Source of the DNA: Chimonanthus salicifolius
Lineage: Eukaryota; Streptophyta; Magnoliopsida; Laurales; Calycanthaceae
Assembly (NCBI GenBank): GCA_013350335.1
Contig: CM023533.1
Location: 31,292,869-31,356,868 of the forward strand
DNA: 64,000 nt
Direction: 5' to 3'
The stretch's first letter is position 1. Each line of letters starts with the position of its first letter. Shown here piece by piece: positions 23,591-36,578 of the stretch. Under the pieces are notes generated by a model. It worked only from the letters and a program-made list of their open reading frames with translations, ran no database searches and had not been told where the DNA came from. The position numbers and the translations under genes are program-made.

Positions 23591-26500
23591 CCCAAGTTTT
23601 TTAATGGAAGCCTAAAGCAATTATCACTGTTAACTTATTACAAGATAAATTTACACCACTCCCTTCTCATTTTAATGGAATTTAATTGTTAATGTTTCAA
23701 AAAAAAAGGATAAATTTACACCACTTAGCGTAAATTTTCACTGTCAATTTCATTCTATCCAAAATCTTAGGAACTATATCTGATTCTTCACCACAAAATT
23801 AAGCTATAGAAACTTGACTATGGATGCATAACTGCAGTAGACAGGTCCAGGTACTGTTTGTTTATTCCGCATGTCAAATGGATGAGAATGGTTAGGCATG
23901 ATTGATAAAAATATAATGTTGTTCCTATTTTTCATGTAGTTCAATTTTAAAGACTATTTATTTATTTTACATTTTTATGATATTCAAAGATGCAAGATAG
24001 TGAAAGTTCATCTTGAATAAGTAATGGCATGAATCTTTCTAAATGGAAAATGCATGAAGAGCATCATTTCCTTTTCATGGAAACACTATCCACTATTTTA
24101 CAGCTCTAGAAATAAACTTGAAGATGGTCCCTCTCACAAACAAAACCAAGATTATACTTGAAAAAAATTAGAAATCCAAGATGAAGTTCCTTGGTGTGTG
24201 TTTTTCATATATGAGGCAGTACTTGTTAATGAGCTTCAAAATTGGCAAAATATTTAGTTTGAAATGTGGAACATGTTTGAGGCAAATGGTTTGAAAATTA
24301 GTAAGGCAAACAAAAGTGATGGAGAGTAAGTTAGTTGATATAACGAGTAGGGAGGATGAAGTCAACAAAAGATGAAATGACTCAGTACTACTGCATAGTA
24401 AGAAACTTTGATACTTAGGTGCTTCCTTAGAACAAAATAGAGGATCTGATTTGGATAAAGCTAGTAGAGCGGGTACATGCTGGGCTACATGCAGATAATG
24501 TAATGGGGTGTTATGTGATAGAAGAGTGTCATGTTGATGAAAGCGGTATTTCTTTAAGACAGCAGGTACATCAGCAATGCTAATATATAAAGCTGAATGT
24601 TGGGCTACAAAGAAAAGTTGATAAATAATGGCAACAAAGATGCACATATGGTGCAACAAGGAAAGAAATAAAAATGAATATACTGGAGAAAGCCTAAAAG
24701 TTATCTGATGGGGGAAGAAGGATGTGAGAATGCCTATGAAGATGGTTTGGGCACATCCCTAGAAGACCAAAAATAGCTTCATTACAAAGATTTGAAAGAT
24801 TTCTAGTTGAAAGTACTACGAGGAGTTAAAAACATGGATTCAGGTGGTAAGTAGGGCTGCAACTCGGGCAGGTCGGGCCGGATTTTAGAAAACCCAACCC
24901 AACCCATGTTAAAATTTATGGAACCTGACCCGACCCAAATTGCTGATCCAACTCAACCTGGGTGCCAACCCGACCCAACCTGGACTTGCATTCCGACCCG
25001 ATTTGGACCTGCATTTTGAACTGTTTTTTAGCCCAATTTTAGCTGTTGTATTTAACCTTGTAATTTAATAGTTTATCATTATTAATGAAAAACAGGCAAA
25101 CATAATTGGTTACAATATCCTCTACACAGTATACAAGATTTAACTGCAAATGGAAACATGGTTTTTTTTTTCTTTTGGGACAAATGATTTCCTGTTGACG
25201 ATGCCAATGCAACAAAAGTTTTTCAAACATGTGGAGAAGATCACGATAATCAGTTAAACGTGATTTCATCCTTTCAGTTAATATCTTGAAGGTACTATGG
25301 TATTAGGTTATTGCTGTCAATATCAGTTCACAAATGCATAAGAAAAGTTTAAACAGATGTATAGTAATATAGAATACTTAGGCAATTAAGATGCATGTAC
25401 AAGACCACATGCAAAAAGAAAAATTAATTTGTATAATTATGTGGTTATCTCTACACATGTAGAGCATGTTAGAAAACTAAGATTTGATAACATTTTTGAG
25501 ATAAAACTCACTCTCAAATGCTAGCAGTTGATAGGAGGGTGCCTCAAGTGTTATATGAAGTCATTGGTTTCTTGAATTAACCGATGTGGGACTTTTGTCA
25601 CTTCACCCCTGCCCTAACGTGCAGCTGAACCCTATGGCTACATGTGCCACTCTGACATGCACTGGCACGCAGAACCTGCTCTGATACTATGTTAGAAAAC
25701 TAAGATTTGATAACATTCTTTAGGTAGAACTCACTCTCAAAAGCTAGCCGTTGAGAGGAGGGTGCCTCAAGTATTATATGAAGTCATTGGTTTCTTAAAT
25801 TAACTGATTTGAGACTTTTGTCACTTCACAGAGCATCTCCTGGCATTTTTCTTCATCTTAGCTAAAGCTAATTTTTATTCTGATATTTTCTTAATCACCT
25901 CTTTATTTGCTTCTGCTTCTATAATTATCTTCGCTCTCACATTCTATATTTAAATGCTCTCATTTATATATAACCCCACTATCCTTTATTTCCTTGTACG
26001 CTGCTCATCCCCTATCATTTCATCTTAAATACATCTTACTTGATCAAGTTCAACTGTTCTCCCTCTTATCTTAGCAAGCATACAAAATCCCCTTTCTCCC
26101 CTTATTTGTTCCTAGTCGGGCATAAAAACCCTCACAAACTACATACTTGGCTTTACTTATCACTTCTTTAGTGGCTCTTTTAGCTATCTTCTTCCAAACT
26201 CTTTTCATCACCTTCTTTTGCCATTTCTTAAAGTGAGGTTTCTTCTCATCCAAGGCAATCTAGACCTGTGTTCATACACCATGTTTCTTGAAGCACATGT
26301 CATTTTTTTTCTTCAGATTCTACAAGTACGTCTTAGGATACTTGTTTAATACAAAATGCCATTTGATCCGGCAACTGATACCCAAACAATCCAAATCATG
26401 GATCCAACTGATCATCAGGTCTAATCCCAGTTGATTTGATCACTCCAATCTCCTACTTTAGGCACCTGTTTGTTGAATTTCAACCTGTAGAGGTAGGTTG

Positions 26501-29500
26501 AATTTAGACCATTGACTCATAATATTTTGTTTGATCAACCAAAAGGATATTTAGAATCCTGAGGTTGATGTTTTGTGCAATTCTGCATCCAGTAGGGGTG
26601 CACAACTTTGAGATTTTCGATTGAAGTGCATGTGTATAAAGCTATGAAGCACGGATACTTCGAAGCCCTTCAAGTATCCGTGTCGGGTGCGTATCCGACA
26701 CGGATACGGCCGGATATGGCTCGGATAAGTGTCGAATACGCACCCAATTAATTAAAATATTTTGTAAATGCGGATACGCCACCAATACGCCCCCGATACA
26801 CTACCGATGCGCCCGGACACGCCACCAATCGCCTGGACACGCGACACGTGTAAGTGTTTTATTTTAGCCACTTATTTTTTCTAAGTGACTTTTGTTTATT
26901 AGAAGTGGTGTTTTCTTATCATATAGTTAGTATTTGTTGACTCTTTTTATCTTATAGTAGAATTTAGTCACCGATACACCACTTATATGCCACCGATACG
27001 CCCGGACACGCGACACGCATAGGTGTTTTATTTTAGTCATTATTTTTTTCTTATGTAACTTTTGTTTGTTTGAAATGGTGTTTTCTTATCATGTACTTAG
27101 TATTTGTTGACTATTTTTATCTCATAGTAGAATTTATGATGTTTTTTTGTAAATGTCTGAATTTATTTTGTTGATATATTATCCCACCTGCACCCGTATC
27201 CTAGTTTTTCAAAATTTACCGTATCCCCGTATCAGATACATGTCGTATCTAATACGTGCACCCGTATCGGTGCTTCTTAGGTGTAAAGTGAACAATTGGT
27301 AATGCATGAATATGGAATGCATACTCAGCCAGAATATCAGAACTCGCCATATTGCAAAACCATGACAAGCGATCCGATGAATTAACAAGCATAGAATTCT
27401 AATGGGCAATTGGATTTTGAACCTTATGGATCCAATCTGAAAAGTTCCAACCTGATGGACTGGGCTAAAAAAATTCCAGATTTCAATAGACTTGAACACT
27501 ACTAGGATGGATCGACTCAGACCTAAATAACAACAACGATAAAGAGCAATGATAACAATGATTATGTAGGTTATAAGCCACAAGAACCCATAGAAATCAG
27601 AACAAACCAGACCCAGTCGGTCTGGGAACTCTGATGTGGATCTTCTTTGGGTGGTCCCAACCTAAATGCTACCATTTACAGCACTAATTCGTCACAGGAA
27701 AAAAAAACAATAAAAGCTAAATACTCAAAGGTTTCTAACTTTGAACAAGAGAACTTTACCTTAGGGTGATGACAGCTGGAAAGATGAATCCAACGCAAAC
27801 TGCACCAGTCGCTCCGGTAAATTGAAATGCATCCCAGATGCTTGGTATGAAATTTGCACCCAAAAACACCAGAGATATGAGGCCCACAGTCATCAAAACA
27901 AACCTGTGGTTGTCCAAAACTAAAGGCCCCGCTGAAGGAAAGAGGAGACCATCCAGGTTGAGGCGGAGGGCAAAGAAGATGATAGGGAAGACAAGCATCA
28001 GGTGGATAGCATAGCTTACACGTACAACATCACTTAGCAATGAGCTATATGGGATTCCAAGGTTGGTGTCAAAGTTGGCAAGCACATCATCAAGGATTGA
28101 ATCACCGAAGAGGAGGAAGGCAAAGAAGCTTGTCATTATGTACACAGTCGAGCAGAGAACAACTGAAGTTTGTACAATTGATTGCATCTGTGATGAGTCC
28201 TCAAGCTCACTCTGAATGGTGTGCACTGCCAAAGAATGAAAAATGAATGCTAAGACTACAAAGAAAATGCAATAATTTTGTTAATTTACCATAATTACTG
28301 GAGATAAATTAGACCTACCATTCACAATCCACAATTTTAATCTATTACAGCCTACAATAGGGAAGTCCTAATGATTTCAGGAAGTGAGATGTGTACCATT
28401 ACCATTTGACCGTTCATAAATTTACTCTGGTACAGCCCACAATTGAATGGGCAAGTTCCCAATGTTTTCAGGATGGAAGATCCTAGACCTCAAATCTTTT
28501 GCCCTTTGACTATTATCATCATTATCACCACTGGACATTTTCCCATCTACATAGATATTTTTCCAAACTATATATAACATAGATGAAATGTAACGACAGC
28601 ACTGTGCCACTACTTCTGTAATTTATAGCAAGTTCTCTAGAGTGACCAACACCAACCAATAAAAACAGTTGGCTCAAACACTTCACTGAATAAATTAGCT
28701 TCCAATTAGAGTGATATTAAACTGTTGGGTTGAATGAAAGATGAGGATGTATTCGATCTATGTAGCATAGTACTATCCAACAACACTGATCAAATAAGAG
28801 CGATGCTCAGACCAAAAACTATGATGCCCAGACACTTGTATATGTTCATCAAATAATGTTGAGCACACATACCCATGTTGGATACCTTGGTACTTCTGGG
28901 ATACATTTTAAAACATGCTTTAACTAATCATCATCTTAAGTTTGTTATATTTGAACTTGCAATGATTTTTGTGTACTTCTATATTTCAACTTATAATGTT
29001 TTAGTATTACTTTTGTTATAAGATATAAAGATATTACCATAACTACGTTTATAAAGTAAGACATTAATGTGACATTTAACATGCCTGAAACCTAGTTCAT
29101 GTAATACTACTGAATGAAATAATAGTGTAGCTTAAATTTTCAAGTAAAAAACCATAACATTAATATAAAAACAGAAGGGTAGTTCAGTTAGCTTGAGTTT
29201 CTAGGATTAGGTTACAGGTCTCAGGTTCAACTCCTCCTGGTCAAATCTTGATTTACGGGGTTGTGGGTGGCTTCTTGTATAATGACCAAGGATGATTAAG
29301 AAATTGCTCTCTCCTTTGTCCTTCGTATTTTACCTTTTCAAAAAAAGAAAAAAGATTATTAAAAAACACTACACACAGGCAGTCCTTCAGAAAGGCCAAT
29401 AATCGCTTCATGCTAAAGACTTATGGGACAACCCCCATTAATCTAAAACTGAAAACAGATCATTTTGCATCCAAACCCATTATTTTGGGACAGATACTTG

Positions 29501-32500
29501 AGCTTTTCTATCCACGGACATCCATTTACAACCTATCCATGGTGGGTTTAGTAATCAAATAACAAAGGTCCCATTTGTAAATATGTCACAACAATAGGGA
29601 GTATACATATATTCTTGCGTGTATATGCCATGAGTAAGTGCATACATGTGCAGAGAGAGAGAGAGAGAGAGAGGTTTTCAGCTTGCACACCATTGTAATG
29701 GCAAATGTATGCTGTTACAAGAACAGGGACCGCAGTAAAGAGTTTCCAGAAGGAGGTCAGATTGGTAACGTCAGGAAGCCATCTGGGCATCGCAATGCTT
29801 CCATTTATCAGTTTGACGATTGTGATCCCAGCAGTGATAACAACAAACACTACTGCTAGCGCAACTGATAAAGCAGAAGTATATCTCAATGAATCTGCAA
29901 GAGAAAAAATTGAAATAACATCATTTGCATCAGAAAATTGAAGAGTGGAAGAATGAAGAATCTTCAACCAGAAGTGCAGTTAGGGAGTCAGGCCAATGAA
30001 CAAATAATACAATGAAAAATTTATTATTGGGAATTGAATGATTTCAAGTATTAAAATTTCTAACAGAGATAAGTGTCCAGTTCAAACTCCAAAGTGCCAT
30101 GACACAGAGGTACAGGGACAGAATTGGCAACCACAAACAAAACTGAACAAACACTTAATTTTTTGCAACCCCCCCTCTCAAAAAAAAAAAAAAACCATAC
30201 ATAGACCTTTCAAATCAACCTAACCCCATGTATTATCATGCATGCAAGTGGGCCTATAGCATCAACATCAGAGAGACCAACTCATGTAAACTATCTTGAT
30301 CTCCAAGTGCCGATGACATAGGTTTAAATCCTATAGAGCGTGCTTTTGTTCCTGTGACGCTGAATTTCAATGAAGTAACTTCACAAACTTGAAATGCAAC
30401 CTGAATTTGACCTCTTGGACATTAAGAAGGAGGTCAATTAAAAGAAAAATGTTACCCAATTAAAACCCCGACTGATCACCACATCTATACAGTAAATATG
30501 TAGTTATAAACAATCCAGCCAAAGTAATAGGAATTAGATCGAACACGATTTCAAATAAGAAAACTTCAATAATTTCAATTTGATTTAAAGTGAGAGAGGA
30601 TTCATCCCTAAATATTAATGGAAATTGAGCAAGAATCCCAATGATCAAGAATTGGCAATTGATGTGGGAAGGAACTATAAAATAATAGGAATCTCACAGA
30701 AATATTCATTTTTATGAATTGTACATTTAATTAAGCTCAAAGATTATTGTTAAAATCTTATGATTCATATAATATGACAAGAGGAGCAATTTTTATCATT
30801 ATAGAATCTTATGATTCCTATCAATGATGGAGCTATGGAATCATTTAGAATCTGAAAGCATGAAACTTTTGATTTTGATGGTTTTTGAGGCTTCAGTTGT
30901 TGAGTGTCTATGTCCTTTGGATTTTTTTTAGGGCCTTCTAGTTCATTGTTTGCTTTTTACGATGTTAGAGTATGTCCCAGTATCATACTTTTAGAGGTTG
31001 GAAGTTTGAAAATCGAGCTCCAATGAATATATATTGTTTTACTTCATTTTGCAATCTATATATTTGAAGAAAATTGAAGCATTACTCACATTATTACATT
31101 TCAGATATCTTTCACTTTATTTTATTTATTATAATTTTTTGAACCAAACACTTCAGAATCTCACTATTTTATGATTTGCGACATAAGATAGAAACCAATT
31201 TAACAATATGATCTGATTTTACAGCATTGATTTCAAGCAATCTGTTTCTTGTTTTGACCAGGCAACAAAACTAGGTTCATAGTTGAAGCAACTAGAAGAA
31301 AACCAAAATAACTAGTTATAGTAAACATGGTTGAGCTAAATGAGATATGTTCTTATAATGTATATATATGTTTACAAAGAACTTATAAGTTTCCATTTTT
31401 GTGAGATTACTCACATGCATGTCTAAATCCATTGTGAATTGGAATGCTCCCAATTTGACCACAATAGGACTCACATCCACCATTGGTTCCAAGTGCAAAA
31501 CACATAGTAATTCATACACAATTGAACTTTGGAACACTTAAAATCATGCCATGATCCTTTTGGGAACTCCCATCCACAAGTTCCCCTACACATCACCCTC
31601 CCACATGATTCGCATTCATAAAGGCAGACCCATATTAGCGTACAGTTGGCAACCCTGCCACTTGTTCCCCCATGCATCCTTCTCTTAGTCTCTCACATGA
31701 TTGCCTGAGTCCAAGTAGGCTCCGCAGTTGCAAAATTCAAATTTTAAGACCCTTGACTACCATCCGCAGGGGATTGTGGGATGGGGAGGTCCAACAATTG
31801 ATTATAGATGAACGTAAATGAAGAACTCACAAAGCTCTCCCAGATAGAATGGACATTATCATGGTTTAAGATAACATGAGAAACTAAACAAATAACGACA
31901 TTCATAGAGAAAAATAACATCATGGACCAGTAAATACATTAGTTAGATCTAGCTAGAGGAAAACAGAAACTAAACTAATATCGGTATACACAATAAAGTA
32001 ACATCAAGGAACCAGTAAATAAATTAATTAGATCTAGCTAGAATCTGACTAGTCACTGGAAGAAACCATCTAACTAAAGATAATACTTGCCTATACGCTT
32101 GAAGCTTGCCATTGGTGCAATTATCACAAGGGTTGTGACAAGAAGTACAAAAAAACGTCCATTCCACCAGTGTTCTCCAAACCAACCTTCCAAGATGCCA
32201 GAGTGATGAACACCACTTGAGGAAGTTCCCGAAAGCACATCACCTTACCAAATCAGCAATAAATCCATGAGATTAAAAAAATCATTGTGGAACATTCCAA
32301 GTGATTCAAGTGAGAAGTAACGTGAATGTCTGACAAATCTCCAAACAACTCAACTAGATAAATGCAATAAAGAGGTCAAAATCAGCTCAGGTCTGCCCTT
32401 ATCTTTACCTGACTGCCATCACATGTAAAATGTGTTTGGCTTGTATCAAAGTTCAGATCAAGTACTAAGTAGAGGGTATTCATTACCTGGATGCAAGCTG

Positions 32501-33880
32501 AATACTATGGGAGTCAGTATTTTGATTCATAATACTCTATAAGTTTTAGATGTAGGTGGGGTTAATGGATTATAACTAATTTGACATTATATAGACATAG
32601 TATATTAACAGATCAATGATATTACAGTACTTAGTTCGACTGTTCTCACCTCTAGGAGTAGCATCTGGATTTGACCCAATAACATTTGGTTCCTAACAAT
32701 CATTCCTAAGGCCAACCCATCAACCAGACTGAAACCCTAATATCATTCATAACTATCATCAGGCCTTGGGTACAACAACCAAATCCATTGACAGCCCTAG
32801 CTGCCAAGATCAACTATTCTGAGTTCAATTAAGAGAAAAATTAAAAGGAAATAATAAAGGAATTTAGGTATATAAATTACCATCGATAATAAATACTAGA
32901 TAGCATGTTCTTTGCAATATAATTAAAATTACAGAAGCAAATACGATAGACATAGAGTGAAGGAGGAGACCCTTAAAACTAGATTAAGGGGATCAAGAAT
33001 GACATGATATAACAAAATGTGAAAGAATATGGCCTTTGTTAAAGCAAAATGAAAAGTAGAACTCAAAAAGCTGACTGTTGATAAATGTGAAAATGTCTAT
33101 TGTTTCACTTTTGATAACCAAAGATGGTTTTTCTCTACATGCTCAATTTTACACCTCAAATGGTCTCTTCGCTAAGGGAGACTCACCAAAGATGCATGAC
33201 TAGTGGCGACGGATGGTGCCCCACCAGATCTAGACAGGGGATTGTGGATTAGTTATTTCAAATAATCAGCTCCATACTTTGAATCATAAAATATTTCACA
33301 CATAATCTATAAAAGCATAACACAACCTGGGGCAACCTACATCAGAAATAGTAAATTGAAACAAGTTTGAAGCAAACAACTTCAGAAGTCACCAGACTAT
33401 GAAAATAAGGTCAAGAACAAATGACAAAAACAAAGGTTGAGGTTTTATACCAAGGATAATCATGTAAACAATCAGCGCACCAACAGTGTTGAAAATAACA
33501 CAAATCTGCAATAATATCCTCCCTGTCCTCCCAAAGGCATCCCCCATGACACCTCCATAAGAAACTGTTTTGCCAGCTCTACTGAACCGGATTAGCAACT
33601 CAATTGAAGCTTCAGTCAAGAATGCAACAAATACAATCATGGAAATCCCAAGACCAAGGCCTAAAACCTCCATCGTTGCGGGCAGAGACATGATTCCAGC
33701 TCCCACTATAGTTGTTGATAAATTAAACACAGCCCCAGAAAATGACGCCCCACAAAACCCATCAACAAACTCGGCATCTTTCTCTTGCTTGCAAGGCAAC
33801 AGAGGAGACTTCTCATCCACAACATGTTTGTCTATTTGCTGCTTCTTCTTCTTCAGTGGCTTGAGGCTTCCAATTGCCAT
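23182..33880 (-). CDS. AVT6A: Vacuolar-type amino acid transporter, AVT6 family (SLC38-like), five exons, intact
   Basis: Amino acid/auxin permease family member with about eleven membrane segments; Arabidopsis AVT6 relatives move amino acids across the tonoplast or endomembranes (family knowledge). Coding exons in order: 33880-33451, 32243-32091, 29894-29691, 28225-27760, 23323-23182, giving 464 residues with every junction in frame. Visible: the N-terminal [10 protein letters not shown] segment, [66 protein letters not shown] helix (here [17 protein letters not shown]), [46 protein letters not shown] and the C-terminal [11 protein letters not shown]. Intron 2 (32090-29895) uses a GC donor (AG|GCAAGT). 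Intron 4 (27759-23324) is 4.4 kb of transposon remains. The paralogue label A is inferred from remembered similarity, especially in exons 1, 3 and 4; family assignment is firm. Confidence 0.94.
23543..23588. repeat. (GA)n microsatellite in AVT6 intron 4
   Basis: About 23 uninterrupted GA units, the longest dinucleotide tract in the window, about 220 bases upstream (in transcription) of the last exon's acceptor. Likely length-polymorphic. Confidence 0.95.
24250..24840 (+). mobile_element. Degenerate LINE reverse-transcriptase 3' fragment in AVT6 intron 4
   Basis: Conceptual translation, with stops and frame slips, shows the pattern of a common plant non-LTR reverse transcriptase: [11 protein letters not shown], a YLGA segment, a run near 24505 reading [13 protein letters not shown], and [11 protein letters not shown] followed by [15 protein letters not shown] and WFGH-like words. 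The reading frame is broken many times, so it is a fossil. It is on the opposite strand to the host gene. Confidence 0.7.
24852..25015 (+). mobile_element. Partial short hAT-like element rich in GGGTCGGGT words
   Basis: Starts TAGGGCTGCAACTCGGG, nearly identical to the terminal repeat of the complete element at 47303-47598, and continues with repeated ACCCGACCCAA words. No right end is found. Confidence 0.55.
25467..25830 (-). mobile_element. TRIM element family 1, complete, 141-bp LTRs with 5-bp TSD
   Basis: Left and right LTRs (25467-25607 and 25690-25830) are both 141 bp, share most bases and begin TGTTAGAAAAC; the right one ends TTCACA. The internal region is only 82 bp. On the minus strand it starts TAGTATCAGAGCAGGTT, a one-base variant of the initiator-methionine tRNA primer site. 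GAGCA flanks both ends (25462-25466 and 25831-25835). The LTR contains GTCCCACATCGG on the minus strand, a word common in plant LTRs. No coding capacity. Confidence 0.85.
26010..26290 (-). mobile_element. Degenerate LINE fragment (pre-reverse-transcriptase region)
   Basis: The minus-strand translation gives HFKKWQKK, an [24 protein letters not shown] stretch, [13 protein letters not shown], then after a frame slip [17 protein letters not shown]. This is the linker ahead of the reverse transcriptase in the same common plant LINE type as 24250-24840, here on the opposite strand. Several stops are present. Confidence 0.65.
26646..27276. mobile_element. 631-bp element with 13-bp TIRs, rich in GTATCC/GGATAC words, containing an internal duplication
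   Basis: Ends GAAGCACGGATAC (26646-26658) and GTATCGGTGCTTC (27264-27276) are inverted repeats with one mismatch. The left arm is full of CGGATAC/GTATCCG palindromic words. The interior has two units of about 147 bp (from 26821 and from 26989, spacing 168) that share CGGACACGCGACACG-type and TTTCTTATCAT-type blocks. I could not find a clean target-site duplication. It lies in AVT6 intron 4 and has no coding capacity. Confidence 0.6.
29172..29353 (+). mobile_element. tRNA-derived SINE in AVT6 intron 3
   Basis: A box-A-like GGTAGTTCAGTTAGC and box-B-like AGGTTCAACTCC lie 43 bases apart, followed by an unrelated body and a TTTTCAAAAAAAG tail. The body differs from families A and B, so it is a separate lineage. 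Confidence 0.55.
29652..29673. repeat. (GA)n microsatellite next to the AVT6 exon 3 donor
   Basis: Eleven GA units. On the transcribed strand this is (TC)n beginning 17 bases after the intron 3 donor at 29690. Confidence 0.85.
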
Positions 33881-34799
33881 CCTTTTAATGTTCAGATGCT
33901 CAGATTTTTTTTTTTACAGAAAAATAAATGTACAGAATCTTTCAACACCTCCCAAAGTCTAGAGCTTTACAAAGGAAGTTCTGCTGACAATTTCAAAATT
34001 TATGGAAAATAAGAATCAGAAGTTTTGAAATCTGCCGTTAGAGACCAAAAGGCGTACAAAAATAAAGATGGAGGTTGGTACGGCTAAAGATAACATTCCA
34101 CACTATGGTACATGATATATGATAGAAATTTACAAAATTTAAAAGCAAAGAATTTATGGGCAAAAGATACCGATTCAAATAAATGAGATAGAAGATCTAA
34201 ATTACATAGAAACTCAAATAAATGGGTCCAAGGTTGAACTTTAATACATAGAGATTGAATGAGTTAGCAGTGTAGTGTCAAAATTCCACAGAAGTTTTTA
34301 ACAATGTTGTTCAATATCCAATTGTCTTCATTATTGAAGCTTCATCCCATTTATGTGTAGTTGGCTAGTTCTACTGGTCCGGTCATTTCCCTTAGGGTCA
34401 ATTTCATCACTACACACCCTAATAAATCACTTCTAACTACTTCCTTCTCTGTCCTAATTGGTCACCCCCTCCACCTGGTAACCTTCTTCTAGCATGTGCT
34501 TTATTCAAATTCTATGAACAGAGGATTTCTCTGGTCTTCTATGCACATGACCAAAAGCGATTTCAACATACGAAAAAAAAATAAGAACAAATAAGCTTAA
34601 ATTTGTAAAAGAAAATTTAAGAACATGGTCCTAAGCTCAATTTCCAGCATTCAAAGATTCAGAGAAATGAAAGTATAAAGTACATAATCTTTGCTGCTTT
34701 TTTTGTGACAACTGGTTCAAAATCTGACATCTACATTTCAAAGCTCAAAAAAAAAAACACCAACAGATTTATGTTCAAATCATGAAATATGATACATAC

Positions 34800-35060
34800 C
34801 AATGCTTCTAATCAAACAATGTACGGCAAATGGTTGAGATATCTGAAACCCTGAAGCAGGGAAAAATAAGGAAAGAGGGTTCCTCTTCTTGACGAGAATC
34901 GAGATCGTTTAAAAAGCCCTGAAAGGGAACGGTTTCCGTATGATTCACGTATTTGTATTTGAATTTGTATTTCTGTGGATGCCATGTTGACTGAGGAGGA
35001 TAGCAGCTCGCGAGAGGGAAAGCGGCTGCAGAAGTGTAGATGATTTCTCATTTTCGCGAT
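34800..35060 (-). promoter_or_regulatory. Probable AVT6 leader exon (5' UTR) and leader intron
   Basis: On the minus strand, a moderately GC-rich stretch ends at CATTG|GTATGTATC (donor at 34799). The coding start at 33880 is preceded by several possible acceptors (GAG at about 33898, AAAAG at 33882). This suggests a leader intron of about 0.9 kb, common in this family. The exact transcription start is not determined. Confidence 0.45.
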
Positions 35061-36401
35061 TTCCTCCGACTCACTGAGTCACTGGTATGACAATTTGCTC
35101 CAAAAACTTAGCCAACGGTCGATTTGAGGAAAATAGAGCCCGAGCATTCATACGTAGCCGGATTGCTAGTCGACCTTTATACGTCAACGCTTAGCTCAAA
35201 ACTTGATAATCGTTTGATTATTATATATATTTTATTTTTTAAATATATAGTAAAATTAAATGTAGAAATTGAAAATAGACTTGATAAATTATAAATAGAT
35301 CAAGTTTCATCTAAAAAATTAATTTTTAGCCATTGTTTGCATGTTTGAATTTTTTTTTAAATGTGTAGTAATTTTGACCAATAAAATTAAATAGTTATAA
35401 TTTGAGATTTATAAACTACTTATATCTTTATGACATCAACGTAAATTTTAAAAATAGAGAAATTGACTAACTATGTACATAATTTTAATAATAATTAAAT
35501 TTATTGTAATTGAAACTTCTTCTTGTGAATTTTCTTTTAGCAATCAAATCCGAGACAATTTGAATATAGTATCAACTTGTCATTGTCATCTCTATTCATA
35601 TTCTGAAATATATATTTAAAAAGATTAATCTTTTATAGTTTTTTGAAAAAAATATTTATTTTAAAATTAGTAAATAATACACCAATATTAATCTAATATA
35701 TTAAGATTAAAACTAACATGATTTTCAATCTATAACAAAATTAACATTGTAAATTTAAAAGTTTGAATATGATTGTGCAGAAGACTTTAATAGTAAAATG
35801 ACAAGATATACTCAAACCTCTAATAGACCGTCCCCACATCCAATAAACAAAACAAATTCATTGTGGGCCACGGCCCACCGATCACGTGTGTACCACGTTC
35901 CAACTGCAATCAGTTAACATGGTAATGAGTGGAGAATGACGCATTAGCATGTCATTAGAAAACAAATAAATACTATTTAAGTCCAATTAATCTAGTCACC
36001 TGAATAGACTTTCTGATCCTATGAATGTGGCCACAATCGTTCCACGTGTAAAATCCAGCCAACTATGATTACGTCCGGCAACTGCTTAAGGTTAGGCATT
36101 GAAGATTAATTATAAATTGATTTTTTTTATATTAAAAAAATGTGAATTGTTTTGATGAATTTAAAGGATCTAAATTATCCTAATCATATTAGTATTATAT
36201 AATGAAACGGATTTTAAGATTAGATTCGTTGAGTTAAATTGGTTATCATACTTTTATTATATCAATAGTTAAAAATATGTAAATTTTGTTTTAAATGAAT
36301 AAAAATAAAAATGTTTAAACTCAGACTTGGTGAATTAACAGGATTTGGCCTATTTTAATATAAAATTTAAAAGTAATTCATGAAAAATATTTTATAAATT
36401 G

Positions 36402-36562
36402 AAACATTTGTATTTTTTAAGGAATTCTCTATATAAGACTAGCACTCCATGTGATCTCATCTATTTTTAATACACTTTATGCTACTCTAATATGAATAGG
36501 ACAACTATTTTGAAACAATCTCAAGATCCATATCAGACAACTAAATTAGGACAGAGGGAGTA
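36402..36562. mobile_element. Stowaway-like MITE, left end missing
   Basis: Homologous to the complete MITE at 45475: shared AAACATTTGTATTTTTTAAGG, CTCATCTATTT, TTTATGCTACTC and the terminal GGACAGAGGGAGTA. The left terminal repeat is replaced by unrelated AT-rich sequence. Confidence 0.65.
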
Positions 36563-36578
36563 CATTGTATTATTATCT

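Noticed and set aside
24168..24659. 163-residue minus-strand open frame
   Set aside because: It is the antisense of the LINE reverse-transcriptase fossil, whose recognisable motifs are on the plus strand.
27209..27583. 124-residue minus-strand open frame
   Set aside because: It overlaps the right end of the GGATAC-type element inside an AVT6 intron and has no homology pattern.
29172..29235. tRNA gene in AVT6 intron 3 (also the heads at 53474 and 50551)
   Set aside because: Box A and box B are present, but there are no pairing acceptor or anticodon stems, and each is followed by a SINE body and A-rich tail.
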